From NCBI RefSeq assembly GCF_011752525.1, contig NZ_VWXI01000002.1, positions 186,001-250,000 of the forward strand: a stretch of DNA of 64,000 nt, read 5' to 3'. Origin of the DNA: Pantoea sp. Cy-639. GTDB taxonomy: Bacteria; Pseudomonadota; Gammaproteobacteria; Pseudomonadales; Pseudomonadaceae. Shown here one piece after another: positions 28,278-36,723 of the stretch (position 1 is the first letter of the stretch; every line of letters begins with the position of its first letter). The position numbers and the translations under genes are program-made. The notes beneath the pieces are model-generated. The model saw nothing but the letters and a program-made list of their open reading frames with translations, searched no databases and was not told where the DNA came from.

Positions 28278-28799
28278 CTAGCGCCAGCTCTCTTTGACAG
28301 CCTTGCGCCGCCCGCCAAGGATTACCCAACCCATCAGCAGCAGCAGGCTCTCGACCACCAGCGCCAGCACGAACCCGGCGCCGATGCCCCAGCCAACCGC
28401 CTCGGGCACCAGCAGGATCTGGTAGCTGTAGCCCTTGAGCGTCTCTTCGCGCAAGGCCGGTTCCGGTTGCACCAGCACATGCCAGGCGCGGCTCAGCCAC
28501 GAACCTTGCAACGCCTGCCACTCCTGCTCCAGCGCCTGGTTGCGGAGCAACAGGCTGTCGATGCTGTTGGCATCGCTGTTGAACACCGGGTCGTCGCTGC
28601 TGCGGTAATGCCGCACCAGCGCCTGCAGGTCGCCGCTGAAGAAACGCTGCGCAGTCTGGCGGAAGCCATCGAGGGCCTGCCGCGACTCGAGCAGGTGCGC
28701 CTCGACCCGCTGGCTGTAGTCCTTGACCAGCCCCGGTACCTGGATACCGGCCAGCAGGCCGAAGGTGAACAACAGCAGGCGCAGGTAGCTTCTGAACAT
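28278..28799 (-). CDS. DUF2937 membrane protein
   Basis: A 173-residue inner-membrane protein with a helix at each end: LRLLLFTFGLLAGIQVPGL at the N-terminus and WGIGAGFVLALVVESLLLLM near residue 150. The central part, about 110 residues, is helical and faces the periplasm if the N-terminus is inside (SQRVEAHLLESRQALDGFRQ). This is the DUF2937 layout; function unknown. It lies 10 bases after the glutamine amidotransferase gene on the same strand, and may be in one operon with it and the membrane protein at 29600. Confidence 0.8.
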   Translation of the reverse strand: MFRSYLRLLLFTFGLLAGIQVPGLVKDYSQRVEAHLLESRQALDGFRQTAQRFFSGDLQALVRHYRSSDDPVFNSDANSIDSLLLRNQALEQEWQALQGSWLSRAWHVLVQPEPALREETLKGYSYQILLVPEAVGWGIGAGFVLALVVESLLLLMGWVILGGRRKAVKESWR

Positions 28800-28809
28800 G
28801 CGGGCGTCC

Positions 28810-29583
28810 TCAGCTCTGCCCGTGGGCGACGCACTCGCCGTGACGCCACAGGGCCCATTGACCCGGCGCGTAGCGATTCCAGGTCTCGTTCTCGGTCAGG
28901 GCCTCGGTGGCGATCACCGTGACCACGTCGTTGGGTGTGGTTTGCGTGTGGAAATCGACGATCAGGTCGACATCCTTCAGGCGTGCCGCGCCAAACGGCG
29001 CACGCCGGGTGATGTGCACCAGCTTGGTCGAGCAGAAGCAGAACAGCCAGTCGCCGTTGCTGAGCAGGCAGTTGAACACGCCCTTGCCACGGTATTCGGC
29101 GCACGCCTCGACCAGCACCGGCAGCAGTTGCTCGGCTTCGACAGGTTCTGGGAACGCCTCGCGGACCCGGTTGAGCAGGTCGCAGAAAGCCGCCTCGCTG
29201 TCGGTGTCGCCCACGGGCCGGTAGAAAGTGCGCAGGCCGCTGAAATCGCCCAGTTGACCGTTATGCGCGAAGCACCAGTTGCGCCCCCACAGCTCGCGCA
29301 CGAACGGGTGGGTGTTGGACAGGCAGACCTTGCCGACGTTGGCCTGGCGGATATGGCCGATGACCACTTCGCTCTTGATCGGATAGCGCTGCACCAGGTT
29401 GGCCACTTCCGACTCGCTGCTCGCCGCCGGGTCCTGGAACAGGCGCAGGCCACGCCCTTCGTAGAAGCCGATGCCCCAGCCATCGCGATGCGGGCCGGTG
29501 CGCCCGCCGCGCTGCATCAGGCCGGTGAAGCTGAAGACGATGTCGGTGGGGACGTTGGCGCTCATGCCCAGCAGTTCGCACAT
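28810..29583 (-). CDS. Class II glutamine amidotransferase (YafJ-like)
   Basis: A 257-residue Ntn-type glutamine amidotransferase. The N-terminal Cys2 ([15 protein letters not shown]) is the catalytic nucleophile after methionine removal, and the substrate-side motifs [22 protein letters not shown] and [12 protein letters not shown] fit class II amidotransferases of the YafJ/EgtC type. No synthetase domain is attached, so a separate acceptor enzyme or simple amidase role is likely. Not EgtC by context, as no ergothioneine genes are near. The start at 29583 exposes the Cys, which decides it. Confidence 0.88.
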   Translation of the reverse strand: MCELLGMSANVPTDIVFSFTGLMQRGGRTGPHRDGWGIGFYEGRGLRLFQDPAASSESEVANLVQRYPIKSEVVIGHIRQANVGKVCLSNTHPFVRELWGRNWCFAHNGQLGDFSGLRTFYRPVGDTDSEAAFCDLLNRVREAFPEPVEAEQLLPVLVEACAEYRGKGVFNCLLSNGDWLFCFCSTKLVHITRRAPFGAARLKDVDLIVDFHTQTTPNDVVTVIATEALTENETWNRYAPGQWALWRHGECVAHGQS

Positions 29584-29599
29584 GCTAGCGGCTCCTGGC

Positions 29600-30109
29600 T
29601 TACAGACGTGGCTCGACGCGTCCCGTCCCAGGGCCGGGGCGGCGCGCCGGGGCGACGGGCGGATCATCGCGGTAACGGTCCTTGCGCTCGGCGGCCAGCG
29701 AGGTCTCGACCCGCACTTCGTCCTCTTCCTTGGCCTGGCGCTGGGCCGCGGCCTCGCGCTGGGCGCGGCGCTCGCGGGCACGGCGCTCCAGGGGCCAGCG
29801 GATCAGCACGAAGACCAGGTACAGGACAAAGGCGATCATGCCGTACATGGCCAGGTCGGACACTGCGCGCCAGGCGTTGTTGCCGACCTTGAACGCCATG
29901 TCCAGGGCGGTGATGGCGATGGCCGGGGCGAAGCTTTCCTTGACCGGGTCGACGATGGTCGGCGAGAGCAGCAGCACGGCAACGATCAGGCACAGCGGCT
30001 CGCGCAGCCAGCGCCACATCCAGCCAGTGAGCTTGAAGGCCACCAGCAGACAGCCCAGGGCGGCGACGGCGTAAAGGCCCCAGGCCAACATATAGTCGTG
30101 TTCGGTCAT
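29600..30109 (-). CDS. Small membrane protein with basic C-terminal tail
   Basis: A 169-residue protein with about three or four hydrophobic segments: [39 protein letters not shown] and [20 protein letters not shown]. These are followed by a very basic and acidic helical tail ([20 protein letters not shown]) and a proline-rich end. I recognise it only as a conserved Pseudomonas membrane protein. It is on the same strand and 16 bases upstream of the amidotransferase gene, suggesting a three-gene unit. Its start faces the divergent oligopeptidase gene. Confidence 0.75.
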   Translation of the reverse strand: MTEHDYMLAWGLYAVAALGCLLVAFKLTGWMWRWLREPLCLIVAVLLLSPTIVDPVKESFAPAIAITALDMAFKVGNNAWRAVSDLAMYGMIAFVLYLVFVLIRWPLERRARERRAQREAAAQRQAKEEDEVRVETSLAAERKDRYRDDPPVAPARRPGPGTGRVEPRL

Positions 30110-30200
30110 GGTGTTCGTGCATGCCAGGCAAAGAGGCGCCTATGATAAACATTTTTCCCGGCGCAGGCTGCCCCCGCGCCACCACCGCATAGAGATCGCC

Positions 30201-32249
30201 ATGCCTGCCACCCCTTCCCCGCTTCCGCCGATCGCCCGCCAGGCCGAAGGCAACGACCCCTACGCCTGGCTGCAGGAGCGCGACGCGCCCGAGGTGCTGG
30301 ACTACCTGAACGCCGAGAACGCCTACCAGGAAGCCTGCCTGGCCGGCCAGGCGCCGCTGCGCGAGCAACTGTTCGAAGAGATCAAGGGCCGTATCCTCGA
30401 GACCGACCTGTCGCTGCCTTCGCCCTGGGGCCCCTACCTGTACTACACCCGCACCACCGCCGGTGACGAGTACCCGCGCCACTACCGCTGCCCGCGCCCG
30501 GCCAACGACGACAACACGGTCGACGAGCGCCGCGAGGAACTGCTGCTCGATCCCAACGCCCTGGCCAACGGCGGCTTCCTTGCCCTCGGCACGTTCAACG
30601 TCAGCCCCGACCACCGCCTGCTGGCCTACAGCCTCGACACCAGCGGCGACGAGATCTACACCCTGTACATCAAGGACCTGGCCAGCGGCACGTTGACCAC
30701 CCTGCCGTTCGACGACTGCGATGGCAGCATGACCTGGGCCAACGACAGCCAGACCCTGTTCTTCGCCGAACTGGACGACACCCACCGGCCCTGGCGCCTG
30801 CGCCGTCACCGCCTGGGCGAAAGCGGCGCCAGCACGGTGTTCGAAGAGCCCGACGGGCGTTTCTTCCTGCACTGCTACCGCGCCAGCTCCGAGCGCCAGT
30901 TGGTGCTGCTGCTCAACAGCAAGACCACCAGCGAAGCCTGGGTCCTCGACGCCAGCACCCCGCAGGCCGACTTCACCTGCCTGGCGCCACGGGTCGAGGG
31001 GCACGAGTACTTCCCCGACCATGGCCAGCTCGATGGCCAGTGGCGCTGGTTCATCCGCAGCAACCAGGACGGCATCAACTTCGCCCTGTACCAGGCCGCC
31101 GCAGAGCAGGTGCCGACCCGTGACCAATGGCAAGTGCTGGTGGCGCACCGCGACACGGTGATGCTCGAAGGCGTCAGCCTGAATGCCACGGCCCTGTCGT
31201 TGAGCCTGCGCGAAGGCGGCCTGCCGGTCATCGAAGTCCATCCCCGGGGCCTGCCGGCCTACCGCGTGGAACTGCCGGATGCGGCCTACAGCCTCTACGT
31301 GCAGGACAGCCTGGAGTTCGCCAGCCCTCGTATCCGCCTGCGCTACGAGGCCCTCAACCGCCCGGCCCAGGTCCGCCAGCTGGAACTGGCCAGCGGTGCC
31401 CAGCAGGTGCTCAAGCAGACCCCGGTACTGGGCACGTTCGACGCCGACGACTATGTCAGCGAACGCCTGTGGGCACAGGCCAAGGACGGCACCCAGGTAC
31501 CGATCAGCCTGGTCCGCCGCCGATCCGATCAAGACCAGACCGTGCCGCTCTACCTCTACGGCTATGGTGCCTATGGCGAAAGCCTCGACCCGTGGTTCTC
31601 GCATGCCCGCCTGAGCCTGCTGGAGCGCGGCGTGGCCTTCGCCATCGCCCACGTGCGCGGCGGCGGCGAACTGGGCGAGGCCTGGTACCGCGCCGGCAAG
31701 CAGGAGCACAAGCACAACAGTTTCGACGACTTCATCGCCTGTGCCGAACACCTGATCAGCACTGGCGTCACCCGCCGCGAGCAACTGGCTATCAGTGGTG
31801 GCAGTGCCGGAGGCCTGCTGATGGGCGCGGTGCTCAACCTGCGTCCGGACCTGTTCCGCTGCGCCATCGCCGAAGTGCCATTCGTCGACGTGCTCAACAC
31901 CATGCTCGACCCGGAGTTGCCGCTGACCGTCACCGAATACGACGAATGGGGCAACCCCGAGGAGCCGGAGGTCCATGCGCGGATCAAGGCCTACGCCCCC
32001 TATGAGAACGTCGCCGCCCAGGACTATCCGGCCATGCTGGTGATCGCCGGCTACAACGACAGTCGCGTGCAGTACTGGGAAGCGGCCAAATGGGTGGCAC
32101 GCCTGCGCACGCGCAAGACCGACCACAACCTGCTGCTGCTCAAGACCGAGATGGGCGCCGGCCACGGCGGCATGAGCGGCCGTTACCAAGGCTTGCGCGA
32201 CGTGGCGCTGGAGTATGCGTTCGTCTTCAATGAACTGGGCGTGGTGTAA
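30201..32249 (+). CDS. ptrB: Oligopeptidase B (prolyl oligopeptidase family)
   Basis: A 682-residue serine oligopeptidase of family S9A that cuts short peptides after basic residues, cytoplasmic. The N-terminal two-thirds form a beta-propeller (typical DEIYTLYIKDLASG and EIYTL repeats); the C-terminal third is the catalytic alpha/beta-hydrolase domain. The triad is Ser535 in SGGSAGGLLMG, Asp620 in GYNDSRVQYWE and His655 in GAGHGGMSGR. YGYGAYGESLDPWFS and VRGGGELGEAWYRAGK are typical of this clan. The ATG at 30201 gives the standard N-terminus. Confidence 0.93.
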   Translation: MPATPSPLPPIARQAEGNDPYAWLQERDAPEVLDYLNAENAYQEACLAGQAPLREQLFEEIKGRILETDLSLPSPWGPYLYYTRTTAGDEYPRHYRCPRPANDDNTVDERREELLLDPNALANGGFLALGTFNVSPDHRLLAYSLDTSGDEIYTLYIKDLASGTLTTLPFDDCDGSMTWANDSQTLFFAELDDTHRPWRLRRHRLGESGASTVFEEPDGRFFLHCYRASSERQLVLLLNSKTTSEAWVLDASTPQADFTCLAPRVEGHEYFPDHGQLDGQWRWFIRSNQDGINFALYQAAAEQVPTRDQWQVLVAHRDTVMLEGVSLNATALSLSLREGGLPVIEVHPRGLPAYRVELPDAAYSLYVQDSLEFASPRIRLRYEALNRPAQVRQLELASGAQQVLKQTPVLGTFDADDYVSERLWAQAKDGTQVPISLVRRRSDQDQTVPLYLYGYGAYGESLDPWFSHARLSLLERGVAFAIAHVRGGGELGEAWYRAGKQEHKHNSFDDFIACAEHLISTGVTRREQLAISGGSAGGLLMGAVLNLRPDLFRCAIAEVPFVDVLNTMLDPELPLTVTEYDEWGNPEEPEVHARIKAYAPYENVAAQDYPAMLVIAGYNDSRVQYWEAAKWVARLRTRKTDHNLLLLKTEMGAGHGGMSGRYQGLRDVALEYAFVFNELGVV

Positions 32250-32283
32250 AACGCGTTTTTCGTTGTCATAGCGTCCAGCGGGA

Positions 32284-32320
32284 CTGTGGGAATCGGCATT
32301 GTGCAAGCCTGCTCCCACAG
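32284..32320. terminator. Hairpin with CTGTGGGA/TCCCACAG arms
   Basis: CTGTGGGA (32284-32291) pairs with TCCCACAG (32313-32320). It follows the oligopeptidase gene by 34 bases and probably ends its transcript. It resembles a degenerate REP pair. Confidence 0.5.
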
Positions 32321-32368
32321 CGACGCCACATTTGCGGCGCTTTTCAGACACTCGAAGAAGAACAATCC

Positions 32369-32842
32369 ATGCCCGACACCCAGCACCTGAACGCCGAAAT
32401 CCGCGACATGCTCATGGACTGCGGCCTGTTCGACACCCTGCAACCTGGTGATTTCCAAAGCGCCGCCGGTTATTTCAGCCTTACCGCCATCGACGCCGGC
32501 CAGACCATCTTCAGCGAAGGCGACGCCGGCACCTTCATGTGCATCCTCCACCACGGCGTGGTCTCGGTGCGCAAGACCGACGGCAACGGCGCCCTGGTGG
32601 AAATCGCCACCCTGCGCAAGGGCCGCGCCTTCGGCGAAATGGCCGTGCTCGACGGCGAGCGACGCTCGGCCACCTGCGTGGCCGCCAGTGACTGCCAGTT
32701 GCTCACCCTGGGCAAGGATTCGCTGGACAAGATGCTCAATGACGCCCCGCGCATCGCCGCACGGATCATCCGCGCCCTCGCCGTGGCGCTATCCAGGCGT
32801 CTGCGCATGCAGGATGGCCAGCGCCTGGCGCAGCAAGTCTAG
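32369..32842 (+). CDS. Cyclic nucleotide-binding domain protein
   Basis: A 157-residue single-domain protein of the cyclic-nucleotide-binding (CRP N-domain) fold. Visible are the first strands FSLTAIDAGQTIFSEGDAGT, the MCILHHGVVSVRK strand, and the phosphate-binding cassette GRAFGEMAVLDGERRSATCV, where Gly-Glu and Arg fit cNMP binding. There is no helix-turn-helix or enzyme domain, so it must act through a partner. A C-terminal helix (ARIIRALAVALSRRLRMQD) could mediate dimerisation. It has no operon partner; the proline-rich gene after it is on the other strand. Confidence 0.85.
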   Translation: MPDTQHLNAEIRDMLMDCGLFDTLQPGDFQSAAGYFSLTAIDAGQTIFSEGDAGTFMCILHHGVVSVRKTDGNGALVEIATLRKGRAFGEMAVLDGERRSATCVAASDCQLLTLGKDSLDKMLNDAPRIAARIIRALAVALSRRLRMQDGQRLAQQV

Positions 32843-32857
32843 CGTGGCATTTCAGCG

Positions 32858-33148
32858 CTAGTCCTGTCCCTGGTCGCGGGCCGGCGGCGCTGCCGGGGGA
32901 TCTGCCTGCAGCCCCGGCAGCGGTTGGTCCTTGGGCGGCCCTGGTACCGGCATCGGTGGCAGCAACGGTCCGCCTGTCTGGCTGTCGCCGGCCCGCGGCG
33001 GCGTGCTCGGGGTGATCTGCGGATACGGTGTGGGCGTCGGTGTGCCGGGCGCACCGGGCACCGGCGTCAACGGTCGTGGCTGCTGCGGGCCGGCGGCGTC
33101 GGCCAGGGGCGTCAGCGTCAGCAGCGCGGCGAAGATCGCATGGAGCAT
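32858..33148 (-). CDS. Proline-rich secreted protein, unknown
   Basis: A 96-residue protein with a signal peptide (MLHAIFAALLTLTPLADAAG) and a mature part that is almost entirely low-complexity: about a third proline with Gly, Ala, Thr and Gln (PVPGAPGTPTPTPYPQITPS). No domain is recognisable. The ATG at 33148 has AGGAGG seven bases ahead; the earlier in-frame start lacks this. It may be a periplasmic linker or cell-wall-associated peptide; function cannot be inferred. Confidence 0.7.
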   Translation of the reverse strand: MLHAIFAALLTLTPLADAAGPQQPRPLTPVPGAPGTPTPTPYPQITPSTPPRAGDSQTGGPLLPPMPVPGPPKDQPLPGLQADPPAAPPARDQGQD

Positions 33149-33280
33149 CGGCAACCTCCTGTCGGGAACCTTCCTACAGGCTATGCCCATCCTGAGTTTT
33201 TTGCCTGTCCGCCAACGCTACAGGCGCGCTAGACTCGACGGCATAACCGTCATCCGCCTGATCAGAAAAAAGGTAACACC

Positions 33281-33646
33281 ATGAGCTCCACCTCCGCCGC
33301 CACTGCCCGCCTCGACCGCATCCTCGCCGACGCCAAGCGCGACAAGGAAATGGGCTACCGCGACAAGGCGCTGAAGATGTATCCCCACGTATGCGGCCGC
33401 TGCACCCGCGAGTTCTCCGGCAAACGCCTGTCGGAACTGACCGTGCATCACCGCGACCACAACCACGACAACAATCCCCAGGACGGTTCGAACTGGGAGT
33501 TGCTGTGCCTGTACTGCCACGACAACGAACACTCGCGCTACACCGACCAGCAATACTTCGGCGAAGGTTCGCTGAGCTCGCCGAAGACCGCCGTGGCCAC
33601 CCACAACCCGTTCGCCGGCCTGGCCGCGCTGATGAAGAAGGACTGA
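33281..33646 (+). CDS. HNH nuclease family protein (YajD-like)
   Basis: A 121-residue protein with one HNH fold. Zinc-site cysteines are in VCGRCTREF and LCLYCHDNEH, and the catalytic region reads LTVHHRDHNHDNNPQDGSNW, with the paired histidines and Asn of the HNH motif. It matches the YajD family of E. coli, whose physiological role is unclear. It stands alone; no phage or restriction genes surround it. Confidence 0.85.
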   Translation: MSSTSAATARLDRILADAKRDKEMGYRDKALKMYPHVCGRCTREFSGKRLSELTVHHRDHNHDNNPQDGSNWELLCLYCHDNEHSRYTDQQYFGEGSLSSPKTAVATHNPFAGLAALMKKD

Positions 33647-33681
33647 TCGTCGATTGCCCCCCCAGCGGGTCGGCAAGCCCG

Positions 33682-33687
33682 TATAAT
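33682..33687 (+). promoter_or_regulatory. -10 promoter hexamer TATAAT before the SPOUT methyltransferase gene
   Basis: A perfect TATAAT lies 32 bases ahead of the GTG start at 33719. No good -35 hexamer stands at 16-18 bases upstream; TTGCCC at 33654-33659 is 22 bases away. The following T-run (33694-33701) lies in the leader. Confidence 0.45.
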
Positions 33688-33718
33688 CGCGCTCTTTTTT
33701 TGCGAAGGGCCCCGACTC

Positions 33719-34189
33719 GTGGCGAACAAACGGTACAGCTGCATCGGCCTGTTCAACCCCAAATCCGCCGAGAACGTCGGTTCGGTGATGCGCGCGGCAG
33801 GCTGTTATGGCGTCAACTCGGTGTTCTACACCGGCAAGCGCTATGAGCGCGCGCGCGATTTCGTCACCGACACCAAGCGCGTGCACTACGATATCCCGCT
33901 GATCGGTATCGACGACCTGCAACGCATCATCCCGCTGGGCTGCACGCCGGTGGCGGTCGAACTGGTGGACGGCGCCCGGCCCCTGCCGGAATACACCCAC
34001 CCCGACCGCGCCCTCTACATCTTCGGCCCCGAGGATGGCAGCCTCGACGACAGCGTGCGCGCCTGGTGCGAAGAGACCATCTACATCCCCACCAACGGTT
34101 GCATGAATCTCGCGGCCACGGTCAACGTGGTGCTCTACGACCGCATGGCCAAGGGTCTGAACACCCGCTCCGGGCCGAAGTTCAAGTAA
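33719..34189 (+). CDS. SPOUT-family RNA 2'-O-methyltransferase (TrmH-like)
   Basis: A 156-residue SpoU/TrmH methyltransferase that transfers a methyl group from SAM to an RNA ribose. Motif 1 is FNPKSAENVGSVMRAAGCYG, motif 2 is ALYIFGPEDGSLDDSV and motif 3 is IYIPTNGCMNLAATVNVVLYDR, together forming the trefoil knot. No N-terminal RNA-binding extension, so it is a minimal form. Starts with GTG at 33719 after AAGGG. The RNA target (tRNA or rRNA) cannot be told from sequence. Confidence 0.88.
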   Translation: MANKRYSCIGLFNPKSAENVGSVMRAAGCYGVNSVFYTGKRYERARDFVTDTKRVHYDIPLIGIDDLQRIIPLGCTPVAVELVDGARPLPEYTHPDRALYIFGPEDGSLDDSVRAWCEETIYIPTNGCMNLAATVNVVLYDRMAKGLNTRSGPKFK

Positions 34190-34214
34190 CCCACGCCCAC
34201 AGCGGGTCCGGCGC

Positions 34215-35423
34215 CTAACGCAGTACCTTGCTCTGCAGCACCTCGGACTGGCGCCCGAGCACGTTCTCGCTGATCTGCACGAACTCCGCGGTGCTGACAC
34301 TGGAAAGCCGCATCAGCGCCCGGGCGACGTCGTCCAGCGAACGCTTGTCCTGGCTGTGCAGGCGAATCTCGCGATCCAGCGACTGCAGTAGCAACACGCC
34401 ACGTGCCACCTGCGCCGAGTCGGCCTTGGCGCCCCTGAGATGGGCGACCTTGGCGCCGAGCTTGTGCAGACGCGCCTGCAAGGCGGCATAGCGGTCATCG
34501 CTCATGCCGCCGGCCCGGCGCAACAGCTCGGTGGCGTAATAGTCGGCAAGGCTCTCCTTGAGCCAGTCACTGTCGTCACGGGCGTTGATCTGCGCAAACA
34601 GCTGCACCAGCTCGCGCAGCACCGGGCTGGTCCCCCGCTCGCTCACCAACGGCTGGCCACTGTTCAGGTACAGCGAGTTGTACCCGCCCAGGGTCCCGCG
34701 CCACATCTGGTCACGGGCACCGACCACCAGCAGCTTGGCGGGATTGCGCGGGAATACCGCCTGCAACTGCGGCCAGACGAAGGTCAGCAACGTCAGCGTG
34801 TCCATGCGCCGCATGCCCTGCCCCTGCGGCGCCACCACGCTGACCTCGGTTTCGCCGAGGCGCGCCCGGCGGCTGCCAAGGTTGCCGGCGAGCATCCAGC
34901 CGGTGGGGCGGTCGAACAGCCGCGACACATCGTCGATGCGAAACTTCTGCCGGCCAATACGTGGCCAGGCGGTTTCCACGCTCTTCCAGCCGTCGGGCAA
35001 ATCGAAGCTCAGGCGCGACACCAGCTCGGTGCCATCCTGCTGGTCGAGGCGAGCCGCCGGCACCAGTTGATCCCCCCGAAACAATGCCCACTGCGGCGTG
35101 ATCCGGGTTTCGTGGGCAGTACCGCGGCGTGGCTGCTCCAGCAGCACCCGGTAGCTCAGGCTGGTCTTGCCCGGTGCCGGGCGCCAGACGCCACGCCCCT
35201 CGTGTACCTGCCACTGGCCATCGGCGAGAAAATCGCTGTAGGCCCCCTCGCTGCCCAGGTCGAAATCGAGGCTGCGCACCACGCTGCCGTCGGCCAGGGT
35301 CAGGCGCACCTCGGCCTGGCCGCTCTGCGGCAGCAGGCGAACCCGGTAGTCGAGGTCGACTTTCTTGGCCAGGACGGGCGAGCTGGCAAGCAGGCCTAGC
35401 AACAGCAACAGCGGGCGACGCAT
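34215..35423 (-). CDS. M61-like secreted protein lacking the zinc-peptidase motif
   Basis: A 402-residue exported protein with signal peptide (MRRPLLLLLGLLASSPVLAK). The layout follows M1/M61 metallopeptidases: an N-terminal beta domain (DLDYRVRLLPQSGQAEVRLT), a YNSLYLNSGQPL segment and a helical C-terminal domain. Where such enzymes carry HExxH it reads VLRELVQLFAQI, and the downstream site usually W-x-x-E-G is DSDWLKESLADYYA. The two zinc histidines are therefore missing. It is probably a non-catalytic relative acting by binding; the family call is tentative. AAGGAG precedes the ATG by eight bases. Confidence 0.7.
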   Translation of the reverse strand: MRRPLLLLLGLLASSPVLAKKVDLDYRVRLLPQSGQAEVRLTLADGSVVRSLDFDLGSEGAYSDFLADGQWQVHEGRGVWRPAPGKTSLSYRVLLEQPRRGTAHETRITPQWALFRGDQLVPAARLDQQDGTELVSRLSFDLPDGWKSVETAWPRIGRQKFRIDDVSRLFDRPTGWMLAGNLGSRRARLGETEVSVVAPQGQGMRRMDTLTLLTFVWPQLQAVFPRNPAKLLVVGARDQMWRGTLGGYNSLYLNSGQPLVSERGTSPVLRELVQLFAQINARDDSDWLKESLADYYATELLRRAGGMSDDRYAALQARLHKLGAKVAHLRGAKADSAQVARGVLLLQSLDREIRLHSQDKRSLDDVARALMRLSSVSTAEFVQISENVLGRQSEVLQSKVLR

Positions 35424-35472
35424 ACAGAAACTCCTTGTTCCCCAGAGGCGGAAAGCGCCGGCTCGTTCGGAC

Positions 35473-35922
35473 TCAACCGGCGCGGAAAATCAGGTGGTCT
35501 TCCCAGTCGTCCTCATCCACAGCGTTCTCGCTGAGCATGCGCCCGGACCGGGAAATACGCTGCTCGTGCACTTGCTCGCGGTCACCGCTGACCAGATGGT
35601 GCCAGGCCGGCAGGTCCTTGCCTTCGCTGACCAGGCGATAACCGCAGGTCGGCGGCAGCCATTTGAACTGGTCGGCCTTGCCCGGGGTGAGCTGGATGCA
35701 GTCGGGGACGTGGGCGAAGCGATTGGGATAGTCGCTGCACTGGCAGCTCTGCAGGTCGAGCAGCTTGCAGGCGATGCTGGTGTAGTAGACGCTGTTGTCG
35801 TCTTCATCCTCGAGCTTCTGCAGGCAGCACAGGCCGCAGCCGTCACAGAGCGACTCCCATTCCTGGCGATCGAGCTGGTCGAGGGTCTTGCGCCGCCAGA
35901 AGGGCGCGGTATCGGCGATCAT
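35473..35922 (-). CDS. YcgN-family cysteine cluster protein
   Basis: A 149-residue member of the YkgJ/YcgN (UPF0260) family. Cysteines probably binding a metal or Fe-S centre are arranged as [15 protein letters not shown], with more in [23 protein letters not shown] and TCGYRL. The N-terminal [19 protein letters not shown] is typical of the family. The ATG at 35922 has AGGA nine bases ahead and is preferred over an earlier one. Function unknown; in many gammaproteobacteria ycgN lies near ycgL and rnd, and both are about 2 kb away here. Confidence 0.88.
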   Translation of the reverse strand: MIADTAPFWRRKTLDQLDRQEWESLCDGCGLCCLQKLEDEDDNSVYYTSIACKLLDLQSCQCSDYPNRFAHVPDCIQLTPGKADQFKWLPPTCGYRLVSEGKDLPAWHHLVSGDREQVHEQRISRSGRMLSENAVDEDDWEDHLIFRAG

Positions 35923-36066
35923 CACACGTGTTCCTGCAGTCAACTTGAGTCCGCGGCGCGCGGCGGCGCCAGTCTAGAGGCTGTCCGGCGGCAAAGCCAG
36001 ACCGCTTGTCAGTGCTCGCCGGAGGCAGTAGCGTGCGCTCTTCGCCCACCCCGTGCCGGAGCCCCC

Positions 36067-36660
36067 ATGAGCGCCACGCCTCGCATCGCCGACTACGCCA
36101 TCAACGAGCAGTTCATCAACCGCTGGTCCCCCCGCGCCTTCACTGCCGAGCCGATCAGTCAGGAAACCCTGCTGAGCTTCCTTGAAGCCGCGCGCTGGGC
36201 ACCGTCAGCCTACAACTCGCAGCCCTGGCGTTTCCTGTATGCCCGCCGCGACACGCCGAGCTGGGCGCGCTACCTGAACATCCTCAACGAGTTCAACCGC
36301 AGTTGGGCGCAGCACGCCTCGGCGCTGGTGCTGGTGATCTCCAAGACCACCTTCGCCGCCCCTGGTTCGGACGAGGAGAAACCTGCCCTGTGGCACACCT
36401 TCGACACCGGTTCCGCCTGGGGTCACCTGGCACTGCAGGCCAGCATCAGCGGCTGGCACACCCACGGCATGGCCGGTTTCGACCAGGACCTGGCCCGCCA
36501 CGAGTTGAAGATCCCCGAGGGCTATGCCCTGCACGCGATGGTGGCGATCGGCAAGCTGGGCGACAAGGCCTCGCTGGCCGAGGCCCTGCAAGCTCGCGAA
36601 ATGCCCAGCCCGCGTCGCCCGCTGAGCGAGCTGGCGGCCGAAGGCGAGTTCAGCCTGTAA
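36067..36660 (+). CDS. Nitroreductase-family flavoprotein
   Basis: A 197-residue FMN-dependent oxidoreductase of the nitroreductase fold, cytoplasmic. The FMN phosphate-site arginine segment is RWSPRAFTAEPIS; EAARWAPSAYNSQPWRFLYA is the family's second flavin-binding segment, and TGSAWGHLALQASISGWHTH fits the dimer-interface helix. Subgroup and substrate are not evident. The ATG at 36067 follows a weak GGAGCC. A REP sequence follows the stop. Confidence 0.85.
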   Translation: MSATPRIADYAINEQFINRWSPRAFTAEPISQETLLSFLEAARWAPSAYNSQPWRFLYARRDTPSWARYLNILNEFNRSWAQHASALVLVISKTTFAAPGSDEEKPALWHTFDTGSAWGHLALQASISGWHTHGMAGFDQDLARHELKIPEGYALHAMVAIGKLGDKASLAEALQAREMPSPRRPLSELAAEGEFSL

Positions 36661-36661
36661 A

Positions 36662-36712
36662 GCGCGCGCCCGCTCTCACGCAATCCGCGTGGGAGCGGGC
36701 TTGCCCCGCGAA
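36662..36712. repeat. REPIN between nitroreductase and hydroxyacid dehydrogenase genes
   Basis: A consensus REP, CGTGGGAGCGGGCTTGCCCC and on (36688-36712), faces a shortened inverse copy (GCGCGCCCGCTCTCACGC, 36664-36681). It occupies the gap between two convergent genes. Confidence 0.7.
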
Positions 36713-36723
36713 AACGCCCTCGC

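Noticed and set aside
29664-32351. An 895-codon minus-strand open frame over oligopeptidase B
   Set aside because: Antisense to a gene with a full catalytic triad; composition is that of a shadow frame.
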